Source: Acidobacteriota bacterium (GTDB lineage Bacteria > Acidobacteriota > Blastocatellia > RBC074). Taken from it: a DNA stretch of 9,861 bases. The DNA lies in contig JAGNMH010000133.1 of assembly GCA_017991275.1 (NCBI GenBank), positions 1 to 9,861 of the forward strand. The letters are read 5' to 3'. Below the pieces are notes generated by a model, which saw only the letters and a list, made by a program, of their open reading frames with translations, ran no database searches and was not told the DNA's origin. Position numbers and translations under genes: made by a program. This document shows, one piece after another, positions 1-5,429 of this stretch; the stretch's first letter is position 1, and each line of letters begins with the position of its first letter.

Positions 1-152
1 GCAAACAAGCTGACCTGGCGTTGCGGATGGCGGCCAGCGTGACTGTCGCCGCTTAAACCATGATTAGCGATAAGTTCGGCGGAGGCGACTTCGGTTTTGC
101 CTTCGCCTTTTTGTTTGCCGACGTAAATGCCAGCGAGTTTTCCGGTCGTCAT
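1..152 (-). CDS. MOSC domain-containing protein (N-terminal part, runs off the left edge)
   Basis: This is an open frame of 50 codons on the minus strand, beginning at the ATG at 152-150 and truncated by the window edge. The visible protein starts MTTGKLAGIYVGKQKGEGKT and continues through a GLSGDSHAG segment and an RQVSLF segment. That order (a short beta-strand start, then GL-x-GD-x-HAG, then RQVSL) is the N-terminal signature of MOSC domains, the fold shared by the C-terminus of molybdenum cofactor sulfurase and stand-alone proteins such as YiiM. MOSC proteins are thought to bind the molybdenum cofactor or carry sulfur on a conserved cysteine; that cysteine would lie beyond the edge. No good Shine-Dalgarno is visible before the ATG, but the frame upstream offers no better start before a stop codon at 197-195. 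It lies downstream of the E1 gene on the same strand, with a large hairpin between them, so co-transcription is possible but unproven. Confidence 0.85.
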   Translation of the reverse strand, partial: MTTGKLAGIYVGKQKGEGKTEVASAELIANHGLSGDSHAGRHPQRQVSLF

Positions 153-170
153 CGCAAGTCTGGGTAATGA

Positions 171-250
171 TGCGGAAGAGCGGTAGCGACCGGGTTATTT
201 CGGAATTCATTTCGCGAGACCACCCAGTCGCTACCGCTCCGGGTTCCGCA
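171..250. repeat. Extended palindrome between the E1 and MOSC genes (REP-like hairpin)
   Basis: The arm at 178-195 (GAGCGGTAGCGACCGGGT) pairs with 222-239, 17 of 18 positions matching, across a 26-base loop. Beyond a 4-base bulge (CGGG, 240-243) the pairing resumes, with TGCGGAA at 171-177 facing TTCCGCA at 244-250. The one mismatch in the main stem becomes a G-U pair in RNA read from the minus strand, the direction of both flanking genes, so a transcript hairpin just after the E1 stop codon is plausible. No U-run follows it, so it is a poor intrinsic terminator. Size, position and perfection suit a repetitive extragenic palindrome or mRNA-stabilising hairpin. Repeat status cannot be shown from one copy. 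Confidence 0.7.
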
Positions 251-255
251 CCGAT

Positions 256-2373
256 TCAGTAAGCCGCAATTTCGTTGATCGTTTTCAGCACGTCTTCGAC
301 TTGCGGCAGTATTTCGTCTTCGACATCCGGCGCGTAAGCCACAAAACAATCCAGAGCGCCAACACGTCTGACCGGAGCGTCCAGATGGTCGAACAACTCG
401 CTGGCAATGCGCGCGGCGATTTCGGCGCCGTATCCCCAAGAGATTGAATCTTCGTGAGCGACAATCACTCGGTTGGTCTTTTTGACGCTGCGTTCGATGG
501 CCGCCCAGTCGTAAGGATTCAAGCTTCGCAGATCAATCACTTCTACATCAATGCCATCGGCGGCGGCTTGTCTGGCCGCAACCAGTGAACGCTGAACCAA
601 CGCGCCGTAAGTGACGATGGTCAGGTCTTCGCCCGGACGAACGACTTTGGCTTTGCCGAACGGAATCATGAAATCGCGTCCGGGAAACTGGCTCTTGTTG
701 TAAGTCTGGCGGTACAGATGTTTGTGTTCCAGAAACATGACAGGGTCGTCCGAACGAATCGCCGTCCGCAACAATCCGTTGGCGTCCAGCGCAGTCGCAG
801 GCATGACCACGCGCCATCCCGGAATTTGCGTGAAAGTCGAAACGCCGGATTGGCTGTGATAAACCGCGCCGCCGGTCAGATAACCTCCAATCGGCACGCG
901 CAAAACCATTGGGCATTTCCAGTTGTTGTTCGTTCGCCAGCGCAGGACGGAAATTTCGTCGCGTATTTGCATCATGGCAGGCCAGATGTAATCGAAGAAT
1001 TGGATTTCAGCCACGGGCTTCAATCCTCTTGTAGCCATTCCCATTGAACGTCCGACGATGTTGGCTTCGGCCAGCGGAGTGTTGAAAACGCGGTCGCTGC
1101 CGAATTCGCGTTGCAGGTTCGAGGTGATTTTGAAAACTCCGCCTTTGCCTTTGACGTGGTTCAGAATGTGAGCGCGACTGGCGTCGGCCACGTCTTCGCC
1201 CAGCACAACTATGCGCGGATTGCGCTCCATTTCTTCGTGCAGGCAGCGGTTGATCAGATCAACCATCGTGGCTTCGTTGCCGCTCAGCTCAACTTTGTCT
1301 TCGGTGTCGAATTCAGGTGAGGTCGGGTCAACATCTGGCGAGTAAACATAATTCAGAGCAGAGCTTTTTGGCGGTTGCGGAATCCTGGTTGCGCGGTCAG
1401 CCGCGTCATTGATTTCGGCGTCAACTTCATCGCGCAGCCGCTGCAATTCGTTTTGGGTCAACAGGCCTTCGCGCAAAATGAACTTGCCGAGCTTGACGAT
1501 TGGATCGGTTGCGGCGTCGCGTTCCCGCTCTTCTTTTGTGCGATATTGCGATTCGTCGTCAGACAACGAATGCGAATAAGGTCGTGTGACCTGTGCGTGA
1601 ACCAGCGCGGGGCCGCGTCGCTGGCGGCAGTATTCAATTGCGCCCTTCAGCGTGTCGAAGCTTTCAACCAAATCCGTCCCGTCGCATTCGGCGATGTACA
1701 AACCCGGAAAACCTGTCACCAAACGCGAAACGCTGCCGCCCGCAGTCTGTACTTCGACCGGAGTCGAGATGGCGTAACCGTTGTCTTCGATCAAATACAG
1801 CAAAGGCAATTTCAGATTGCAGGCGGTGTTCAGAGACTCCCAGAACTCGCCTTCGCTGGTGGCTCCGTCTCCGGCTGAAACGTAAACGATTTCGTTGTGT
1901 TTGAAATGACTGGCGCGGTCGCTGATTTCCTTGATCAGCGAGTAACGGTAACCGGCTTCGGCTGCGCCCGTGGCCTGCAAAAACTGCATGCCGGTGCAGG
2001 ACGAACGCGAAACCATATGAAGTTCAGGGCTGCCCCAGTGCGAAGGCATCTGGCGTCCGCCCGAAAACGGATCGGATTCGGCGGCGACAGCGGCGCGAAG
2101 ATGGTCAAAAGGCGTTGTGCCAAGTTGCAACGCCAGAGCGCGGTCTCTGTAATATGGGTAAAACCAGTCGTATCCAGGTTGCAGCAACATTCCGGCTGCG
2201 GTTGTTACGGCTTCGTGACCGGCGCTGCTGATCTGGAAAAAGATTTTGTTCTGACGTTTAAGCTGAATCTCTTTGTCGTCAATGCGGCGCGATGTATACA
2301 TCGTGCGGTAAGCGTTAATAAGTGCAGTTGCATTGAGTGTAAGTCGGCTTTCGAGCATAGAATCAGTCACCAT
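256..2373 (-). CDS. Fused alpha/beta E1 subunit of a 2-oxoacid dehydrogenase (branched-chain/acetoin type)
   Basis: This 705-residue protein joins both E1 subunits in one chain. E1 catalyses thiamine-diphosphate-dependent decarboxylation of a 2-oxoacid and reductive acylation of the E2 lipoyl group in the cytoplasm. Residues about 10-330 are E1-alpha: SSAGHEA (49-55), PYYRDRA (73-79) and the ThDP/Mg motif from GDG (168-170) to N198. The active-site loop RPYSHSLSDD lies at 264-273. Residues about 365-705 are E1-beta: VVLGEDV (389-395), PLAEANIVG with the probable catalytic Glu436, H506, and a transketolase C-terminal domain with IVTYG and VIDLRSLNP (612-620). The sequence resembles 2-oxoisovalerate dehydrogenase most, but pyruvate or acetoin specificity cannot be excluded. 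The start at 2373 is chosen because AGGAGG lies 11 bases upstream; the frame stays open further upstream, but that part looks non-coding and would run to the neighbouring divergent gene. No E2 or E3 gene is adjacent. Confidence 0.95.
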   Translation of the reverse strand: MVTDSMLESRLTLNATALINAYRTMYTSRRIDDKEIQLKRQNKIFFQISSAGHEAVTTAAGMLLQPGYDWFYPYYRDRALALQLGTTPFDHLRAAVAAESDPFSGGRQMPSHWGSPELHMVSRSSCTGMQFLQATGAAEAGYRYSLIKEISDRASHFKHNEIVYVSAGDGATSEGEFWESLNTACNLKLPLLYLIEDNGYAISTPVEVQTAGGSVSRLVTGFPGLYIAECDGTDLVESFDTLKGAIEYCRQRRGPALVHAQVTRPYSHSLSDDESQYRTKEERERDAATDPIVKLGKFILREGLLTQNELQRLRDEVDAEINDAADRATRIPQPPKSSALNYVYSPDVDPTSPEFDTEDKVELSGNEATMVDLINRCLHEEMERNPRIVVLGEDVADASRAHILNHVKGKGGVFKITSNLQREFGSDRVFNTPLAEANIVGRSMGMATRGLKPVAEIQFFDYIWPAMMQIRDEISVLRWRTNNNWKCPMVLRVPIGGYLTGGAVYHSQSGVSTFTQIPGWRVVMPATALDANGLLRTAIRSDDPVMFLEHKHLYRQTYNKSQFPGRDFMIPFGKAKVVRPGEDLTIVTYGALVQRSLVAARQAAADGIDVEVIDLRSLNPYDWAAIERSVKKTNRVIVAHEDSISWGYGAEIAARIASELFDHLDAPVRRVGALDCFVAYAPDVEDEILPQVEDVLKTINEIAAY

Positions 2374-2384
2374 ACAGTTCTCGG

Positions 2385-2390
2385 CCTCCT
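2385..2390 (-). promoter_or_regulatory. Ribosome binding site that decides the E1 start
   Basis: Read on the minus strand this is a perfect AGGAGG, followed after 11 bases by ATG at 2373-2371. The next in-frame ATG (2358-2356) has no comparable site, and the frame upstream of 2390 does not look like an E1 protein. Confidence 0.6.
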
Positions 2391-2480
2391 TTGGGAAAAC
2401 GTTGTTTTCAAGGCTTGCGTCAGGGGAGGTGATGCTGTTAATGGAATTTCTCCGGTAAATAAAAGTCTGTCTGATTCCGA

Positions 2481-2509
2481 AGTCTATACACCGTATTTCC
2501 GTTGCGCAA
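2481..2509 (-). promoter_or_regulatory. Possible promoter for the E1 gene
   Basis: On the minus strand TTGCGC (2509-2504) is followed after exactly 17 bases by TAGACT (2486-2481). Each box matches four of six sigma-70 consensus positions. It lies about 110 bases before the E1 start in the divergent intergenic region. The match is modest and bacteria of this phylum may use other preferences, so this is only a candidate. I found no convincing promoter for the opposite direction in the same region; TGGTATTAC at 2539-2547 could be an extended -10. Confidence 0.25.
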
Positions 2510-2594
2510 GCTAAGCCGCGTGTGCGACATTTGCTATCTGGTATTACCAAAAGGCTTTCTGTGCAACTGTTTATCAACAATTTTGGAGCGATCA

Positions 2595-2885
2595 ATGAAA
2601 CTGAGCGAAGAGCAAATCAACCAGCGATTGTCTGATATTCCAGGCTGGCGACGGGAGGGCGATTGGATCATCCGCGACTTCAAATTTGCCGATTTCAAAT
2701 CGGCCATGAGCTTCGTCAACCGCGTTGCCGACGAAGCTGAGGTGATGGATCATCACCCGGACATTCTGGTTCACGGCTGGAATAAGGTACGGCTGAACGT
2801 GACGACTCACAGCGAAGGCGGTTTGACCGCAAAGGATTTTCAACTGGCCCTGCTGATCAACTCTTTGGAGTCTTATGGGATTTGA
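2595..2885 (+). CDS. Pterin-4a-carbinolamine dehydratase (4a-hydroxytetrahydrobiopterin dehydratase)
   Basis: This 96-residue protein has the usual length of the PCD/DCoH family (COG2154). The enzyme removes water from 4a-hydroxytetrahydropterins so that the pterin can be reduced again; some bacterial members have been tied to phenylalanine hydroxylase and others to molybdopterin metabolism. The family motif is present in full: E49-x3-H53-H54-P55, then six residues to W62, nine to H72 and eight to D81. These include the catalytic histidines. The start is supported by GGAG at 2585-2588, six bases before the ATG; a longer open frame upstream has no homologous look. The gene heads a plus-strand set; its last 11 bases overlap the DUF2721 gene. 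No aromatic amino acid hydroxylase lies here, whereas XdhC and MOSC genes do, which favours the molybdopterin interpretation (inference). Confidence 0.93.
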   Translation: MKLSEEQINQRLSDIPGWRREGDWIIRDFKFADFKSAMSFVNRVADEAEVMDHHPDILVHGWNKVRLNVTTHSEGGLTAKDFQLALLINSLESYGI

Positions 2886-3417
2886 GGTGGAAGGTCTGAC
2901 AAAGGCATTAAATGCGCTGAACATTCTGAGCGCGATGATTACTCCGGCAGTGTTGATTTCGGCATGCGGAACGCTGGTTTTTTCGACTTCGACGCGGCTA
3001 GGGAGGATTGTTGACCGAGTCCGCGACCTTAGTCGAACGATAGAAGAATTGTCGAAAGACGAACATCAGATGGATTTTCCTGAAGAGCGTCTGGCCGAAG
3101 TCGAACGTCAACTTTTTATTCACGCTCGCCGCAGCCGGTTGATTCAACAATCAGTGACCAGCTTTTACATCGCTCTGAGTTTGTTTGTCGCTGCAATGGT
3201 GGCCATCGGCTTTGTCGCCGTGTTTAAGCAAGCCGCATGGACGCCAAACTTACTGGGGATTGTCGGCACCTTGTTTTTATTTTACGGCAGCGTGACCCTG
3301 ATTGGAGAAACGCGGCTGGCGTTGCGCGCGGTTAACTCCGAGATGGAATTCACGTTGATGCTGCGCTCGAAATATCAGCAACGCCGATCAGACAATTCCA
3401 GGCCGACCAATCATTGA
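2875..3417 (+). CDS. DUF2721 family membrane protein
   Basis: This 180-residue protein of unknown function has the DUF2721 layout. A first hydrophobic segment at about 16-37 contains TPAVLISACGTL and is followed by RLGRIVDRVRDLS (41-53), the most recognisable family block. A charged, probably helical cytoplasmic stretch runs from about 54 to 92. Two further membrane segments lie at about 96-117 and 125-145, and the C-terminal tail is basic. No catalytic motif can be seen. The start at 2875 has GGAG at 2867-2870, four bases away, and overlaps the end of the pterin dehydratase gene by 11 bases, which implies translational coupling. The following XdhC-like gene begins 10 bases after the stop, so all three are probably co-transcribed. 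I cannot assign a function. Confidence 0.85.
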   Translation: MGFEVEGLTKALNALNILSAMITPAVLISACGTLVFSTSTRLGRIVDRVRDLSRTIEELSKDEHQMDFPEERLAEVERQLFIHARRSRLIQQSVTSFYIALSLFVAAMVAIGFVAVFKQAAWTPNLLGIVGTLFLFYGSVTLIGETRLALRAVNSEMEFTLMLRSKYQQRRSDNSRPTNH

Positions 3418-3427
3418 GGGTTATAAA

Positions 3428-3763
3428 ATGAGTTTGTTGACGCAGAGCCAGGTTTATTCGGAAATAACAAAAGCGCAGTCTGAAAAGCGAAAGCTGGCCG
3501 TCGCCACGATTGTCACTACGGCGGGTTCGACGCCTCAGCGGACGGGCGCAAAGCTGCTGGTTTACGAAGACGGGCGAATGTTGGGAACAGTCGGCGGCGG
3601 TTGTGTCGAAGCCGATGTTTGGGCCGAAGCCCGCGAAGCCATCCATGAAAGCAAACCGCGCCTGTGCAAATTCACCCTGCGCGATAACCCAGACGTGCCG
3701 CCCGATGAAGAAGGCATGGTTTGCGGCGGCGAAATGGAAGTCCTGATTGAGGTCTGGAACTAA
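3428..3763 (+). CDS. Short XdhC/CoxI-domain protein (N-terminal domain only)
   Basis: This 111-residue protein corresponds to the XdhC_CoxI domain alone, without the Rossmann domain of full XdhC. XdhC proteins bind molybdenum cofactor, promote its sulfuration and deliver it to xanthine dehydrogenase-type enzymes; CoxI-type relatives serve CO-dehydrogenase-like enzymes. Diagnostic blocks are AGSTPQRTGAKLLV (32-45), GTVGGGCVEADV (53-64) and MVCGGEMEVLIEV (97-109), with conserved cysteines C59 and C99. GAGGG at 3416-3420 lies seven bases before the ATG, and the gap to the DUF2721 gene is 10 bases. It is followed at 127 bases by a second XdhC-like gene whose own N-terminal domain lacks these cysteines, so the two products may act together (inference). 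Confidence 0.85.
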   Translation: MSLLTQSQVYSEITKAQSEKRKLAVATIVTTAGSTPQRTGAKLLVYEDGRMLGTVGGGCVEADVWAEAREAIHESKPRLCKFTLRDNPDVPPDEEGMVCGGEMEVLIEVWN

Positions 3764-3801
3764 CAAGGACGACAGCAAATTTCGTTTGATTGAAAATGGG
3801 A

Positions 3802-3860
3802 AACCACAAAAGGCGCAGAATTCACAAAATCCTTTTGTGTCTTTTGCGCTTTATGTGGTT
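3802..3860. repeat. Imperfect palindrome between the two XdhC-like genes
   Basis: Two 28-base arms (3802-3829 and 3833-3860) flank a 3-base loop (TCC). Reading inward, both arms begin AACCACA, contain GCGCA in the middle and end CACAAAA; 23 of 28 positions pair. The element accounts for nearly half of the gap between the two genes. The A-rich units recall short palindromic repeats in other environmental bacterial genomes, and the arms have the same modular build as the CACGAAG palindrome at 4164-4246. It could be a small non-autonomous repeat, a processing hairpin or a weak attenuator; there is no clean U-run after it. Confidence 0.65.
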
Positions 3861-3890
3861 GCGTTCCTCCTTGCTTAACGGCGAACTGTG

Positions 3891-4805
3891 ATGAAGACGA
3901 TGCTAACAGCAAAAGATATTTCTTCGGCGATTGAACAAGCTTTGGCAGATGGTCAACCGCTGGCCATCGTCTCTGTCATGACCAAAGGCGATCAAGCCAT
4001 CGGCCTAGCCAAGCTGCTGGTTGATGGCGACGGCAAAGCTGTTGCGGGAACATTGGGCGATGTCGCGCTGGATGAACTTGCCGCTCGGCACGCGGTTTCG
4101 TTGCTGGCTGACGACCGGAAAGAAATCGTTGTCGTTGACGCTCACGAATTGAAAACAATTTCGTCCACGAAGGCACACGAAGAAAACACGAAGGCGGAAT
4201 CGGGCGACCTTGCCCCTCTTCGTGAACCTTCGTGTGACTTCGTGGATAAATTTCTTTCTGAAAACTGGAGGTTGCTGTTTGAAATTTCGCGGCCTCCGCT
4301 GGAGCTGATAGTTTGCGGTGGTGGCCACGTCGGCCAGGCCGTGGCAAAAGCCGGGCGCTTTCTGGATTTCAAAGTCACTGTGATTGACGACCGAGCCGAT
4401 TTCGCCTCGCGCGATAAATTCCCTGACGAACAGATTCAATTGATTGCCGATGATTTTGTCGTGGCTTTGCGTTCGCTCAAAATTACCCCGGCTTCGCACA
4501 TTGTCATCGTCACGCGCGGCCATCGGCACGACGAAATCTGTTTGCAGGAAGTCATCGCCAAACCGGCGCGCTACATTGGAATGATCGGCAGTCGCCGTCG
4601 AACGACCACCATACGCGAACGGCTGAAACGCGAAGGCGTCGCGCCGGAACTGCTGCGCCGGGTTCACGCGCCAATTGGATTGGACATCGGCGCGCTGACG
4701 CCTGAAGAAATTGCCGTGGCAATTCTGGCCGAAATCGTCCTGGTTCGTCGCGGCGGCAACGGAGCACCCAAAAGCCACGAAGGTCCAATGGCACGCACAC
4801 GCTGA
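3891..4805 (+). CDS. XdhC family protein with C-terminal Rossmann domain (molybdoenzyme maturation)
   Basis: From the ATG at 3891 this encodes 304 residues; a GTG at 3888 and an ATG at 3900 are alternative starts and no strong Shine-Dalgarno separates them. Numbered from the 3888 GTG, residues about 9-88 resemble a degenerate XdhC_CoxI domain: the usual GGGC-VE block is replaced by GTLGDVALDE (54-63). Residues about 137-290 form the XdhC_C Rossmann domain, with the dinucleotide-binding loop VCGGGHVGQAVAKAG (142-156), VIDDR (165-169), IVTRGHRHD (207-215), IGMIGSRRR (230-238) and IGLDIGALTPEEIAVAILAE (263-282). XdhC proteins help insert sulfurated molybdenum cofactor into xanthine dehydrogenase-like enzymes. 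The linker (about 92-121) is encoded by a palindromic element lying in frame. The short XdhC-domain gene upstream carries the cysteines missing here. No xanthine dehydrogenase gene is in view. Confidence 0.88.
   Translation: MKTMLTAKDISSAIEQALADGQPLAIVSVMTKGDQAIGLAKLLVDGDGKAVAGTLGDVALDELAARHAVSLLADDRKEIVVVDAHELKTISSTKAHEENTKAESGDLAPLREPSCDFVDKFLSENWRLLFEISRPPLELIVCGGGHVGQAVAKAGRFLDFKVTVIDDRADFASRDKFPDEQIQLIADDFVVALRSLKITPASHIVIVTRGHRHDEICLQEVIAKPARYIGMIGSRRRTTTIRERLKREGVAPELLRRVHAPIGLDIGALTPEEIAVAILAEIVLVRRGGNGAPKSHEGPMARTR
4164..4246. repeat. In-frame palindromic element inside the xdhC-like gene
   Basis: The left arm (4164-4193) carries three CACGAAG units about ten bases apart, and the right arm (4218-4246) carries the three complementary CTTCGTG units. 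The outermost stretches are identical in the form TCCACGAAG. One base is gained or lost between arms, and only a few positions differ. The 23-base centre contains a further small stem, GGGC (4202-4205) with GCCC (4212-4215). It encodes about 28 residues of charged linker between the two XdhC domains without breaking the frame. This is best read as a REP or MITE-like element captured by the gene. Copy number elsewhere is unknown. Confidence 0.75.
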
Positions 4806-4830
4806 TTCGGCCTTCCAAAGATTTATTGAA

Positions 4831-4859
4831 TTGGCAACGTTTATTCTTTCGGTTAGTAT
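4831..4859 (+). promoter_or_regulatory. Predicted sigma-70 promoter of hfq
   Basis: TTGGCA (4831-4836, five of six matches to the -35 consensus) is followed after exactly 17 bases by TAGTAT (4854-4859, four of six to the -10). It begins 26 bases after the XdhC stop codon and would place the transcript start near 4866, giving hfq a leader of roughly 84 bases. The spacing and position make it one of the better promoter candidates in the window, but it remains a pattern match. Confidence 0.5.
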
Positions 4860-4901
4860 TGCGGCGGTTCAGGTCAGCCACAAGATGGTTGAATCAGTTA
4901 C

Positions 4902-4934
4902 ATAACAACAAATAAACAACAATCAAAAGAGAGT
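4902..4934 (+). promoter_or_regulatory. A-rich unstructured segment in the hfq leader (possible Hfq binding site)
   Basis: The 33 bases are about two-thirds A and include ATAACAACAAATAAACAAC, with several A-purine-N triplets in a row and almost no self-complementarity. Hfq's distal face binds A-R-N repeats, and hfq is autoregulated through its 5' leader in Escherichia coli. The segment lies directly before the ribosome binding site (GAGG, 4935-4938), where bound Hfq would block initiation. The function is inferred. Confidence 0.35.
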
Positions 4935-4949
4935 GAGGCGATTTTGGAA

Positions 4950-5330
4950 ATGGATAACAATGTTCAACAGAATGTTCAGGATGCTTTTCTGAACAATCTT
5001 CGCAAAGACCGTGTCAACGTGACGATTTACCTGATGGGAGGCGTCAAGCTAACTGGCAAGATTCGCAGCTTCGACAAATTTTCGTTGGTGTTGGAATCGG
5101 GGAATCTGGAACAGTTGATCTTTAAACATGCTATCTCGACAATTTCGGTTCCGCGCGGCAGTTTTCAGCATTCGCGTCCCGAAGGCGGCTATCAACAACA
5201 TTTTGGTGGGTCGTCAGGTTCGGGCAGTTCATCAGGTGGAGGCCCGGCATTGCTGCCTGTGACTGCGCCAGCCGCGGGCAGTTCATCGCCGCCATCCGGC
5301 ACGCCGGGAACGACAACCTCTGAAAGTTAA
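4950..5330 (+). CDS. hfq: RNA chaperone Hfq with a long low-complexity C-terminal tail
   Basis: From ATG 4950 the protein has 126 residues. Hfq forms a hexameric ring that binds small RNAs and mRNAs and promotes their pairing. Residues about 8-70 match the Hfq core: QDAFLNNLRKDRVNVTIYL (10-28), GVKLTGKIRSFDKFSLVL (31-48) as Sm1, and the hallmark FKHAISTI (58-65) as Sm2, with Y in the usual YKHA replaced by F. The rim patch reads RKDR (18-21), retaining basic character. Residues about 72-126 form a Gly/Ser/Pro/Thr-rich, probably disordered tail beginning with a His/Gln-containing stretch. A TTG at 4944 has closer Shine-Dalgarno spacing (GAGG 4935-4938) and would add two residues; ATG is preferred because MDNNVQQ is a plausible Hfq start. 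A promoter candidate precedes it and a hairpin follows, so it is probably monocistronic. Confidence 0.95.
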   Translation: MDNNVQQNVQDAFLNNLRKDRVNVTIYLMGGVKLTGKIRSFDKFSLVLESGNLEQLIFKHAISTISVPRGSFQHSRPEGGYQQHFGGSSGSGSSSGGGPALLPVTAPAAGSSSPPSGTPGTTTSES

Positions 5331-5354
5331 GTAAACAATCAAAGCAACGGCAAA

Positions 5355-5400
5355 AAAGAGCTTCAGTCAGACTTTAATCTGGTTGAAGCTCTTTCTGTGT
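5355..5400 (+). terminator. Hairpin terminator downstream of hfq
   Basis: A 17-base-pair stem (5355-5371 with 5378-5394) closes a 6-base loop (CTTTAA). Two positions (5366/5383 and 5367/5382) pair as G-U only in plus-strand RNA, which shows that the hairpin belongs to the hfq transcript. The stem ends in TTT and is followed by CTGTGT, so the U-tract is imperfect. It begins 24 bases after the hfq stop. It probably stops transcription partly or marks the 3' end. Confidence 0.6.
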
Positions 5401-5429
5401 GACAGGAAATCAAGTACGGCAAGGGACGA

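Noticed and set aside
1897..2514. Plus-strand open frame of about 205 codons opposite the E1 gene
   Set aside because: It is antisense to a gene with unmistakable E1 motifs, has no ribosome binding site or recognisable domain, and its composition is that of a shadow frame.
2374..2595. Extension of the E1 open frame by 74 residues to a TTG at 2595
   Set aside because: The extension lies upstream of a perfect AGGAGG and ATG, shows no family resemblance, and would end exactly against the divergent pterin dehydratase start.
4164..4246. CRISPR-like spacing of CACGAAG units
   Set aside because: The units are only 7 bases, spaced by about 3 bases, and inverted in the second half; there are no spacers of CRISPR length and no cas genes.
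4005..4778. Minus-strand open frame of about 257 codons opposite the xdhC-like gene
   Set aside because: The plus strand encodes a clear Rossmann XdhC domain over the same bases, and the reverse product has no recognisable features.
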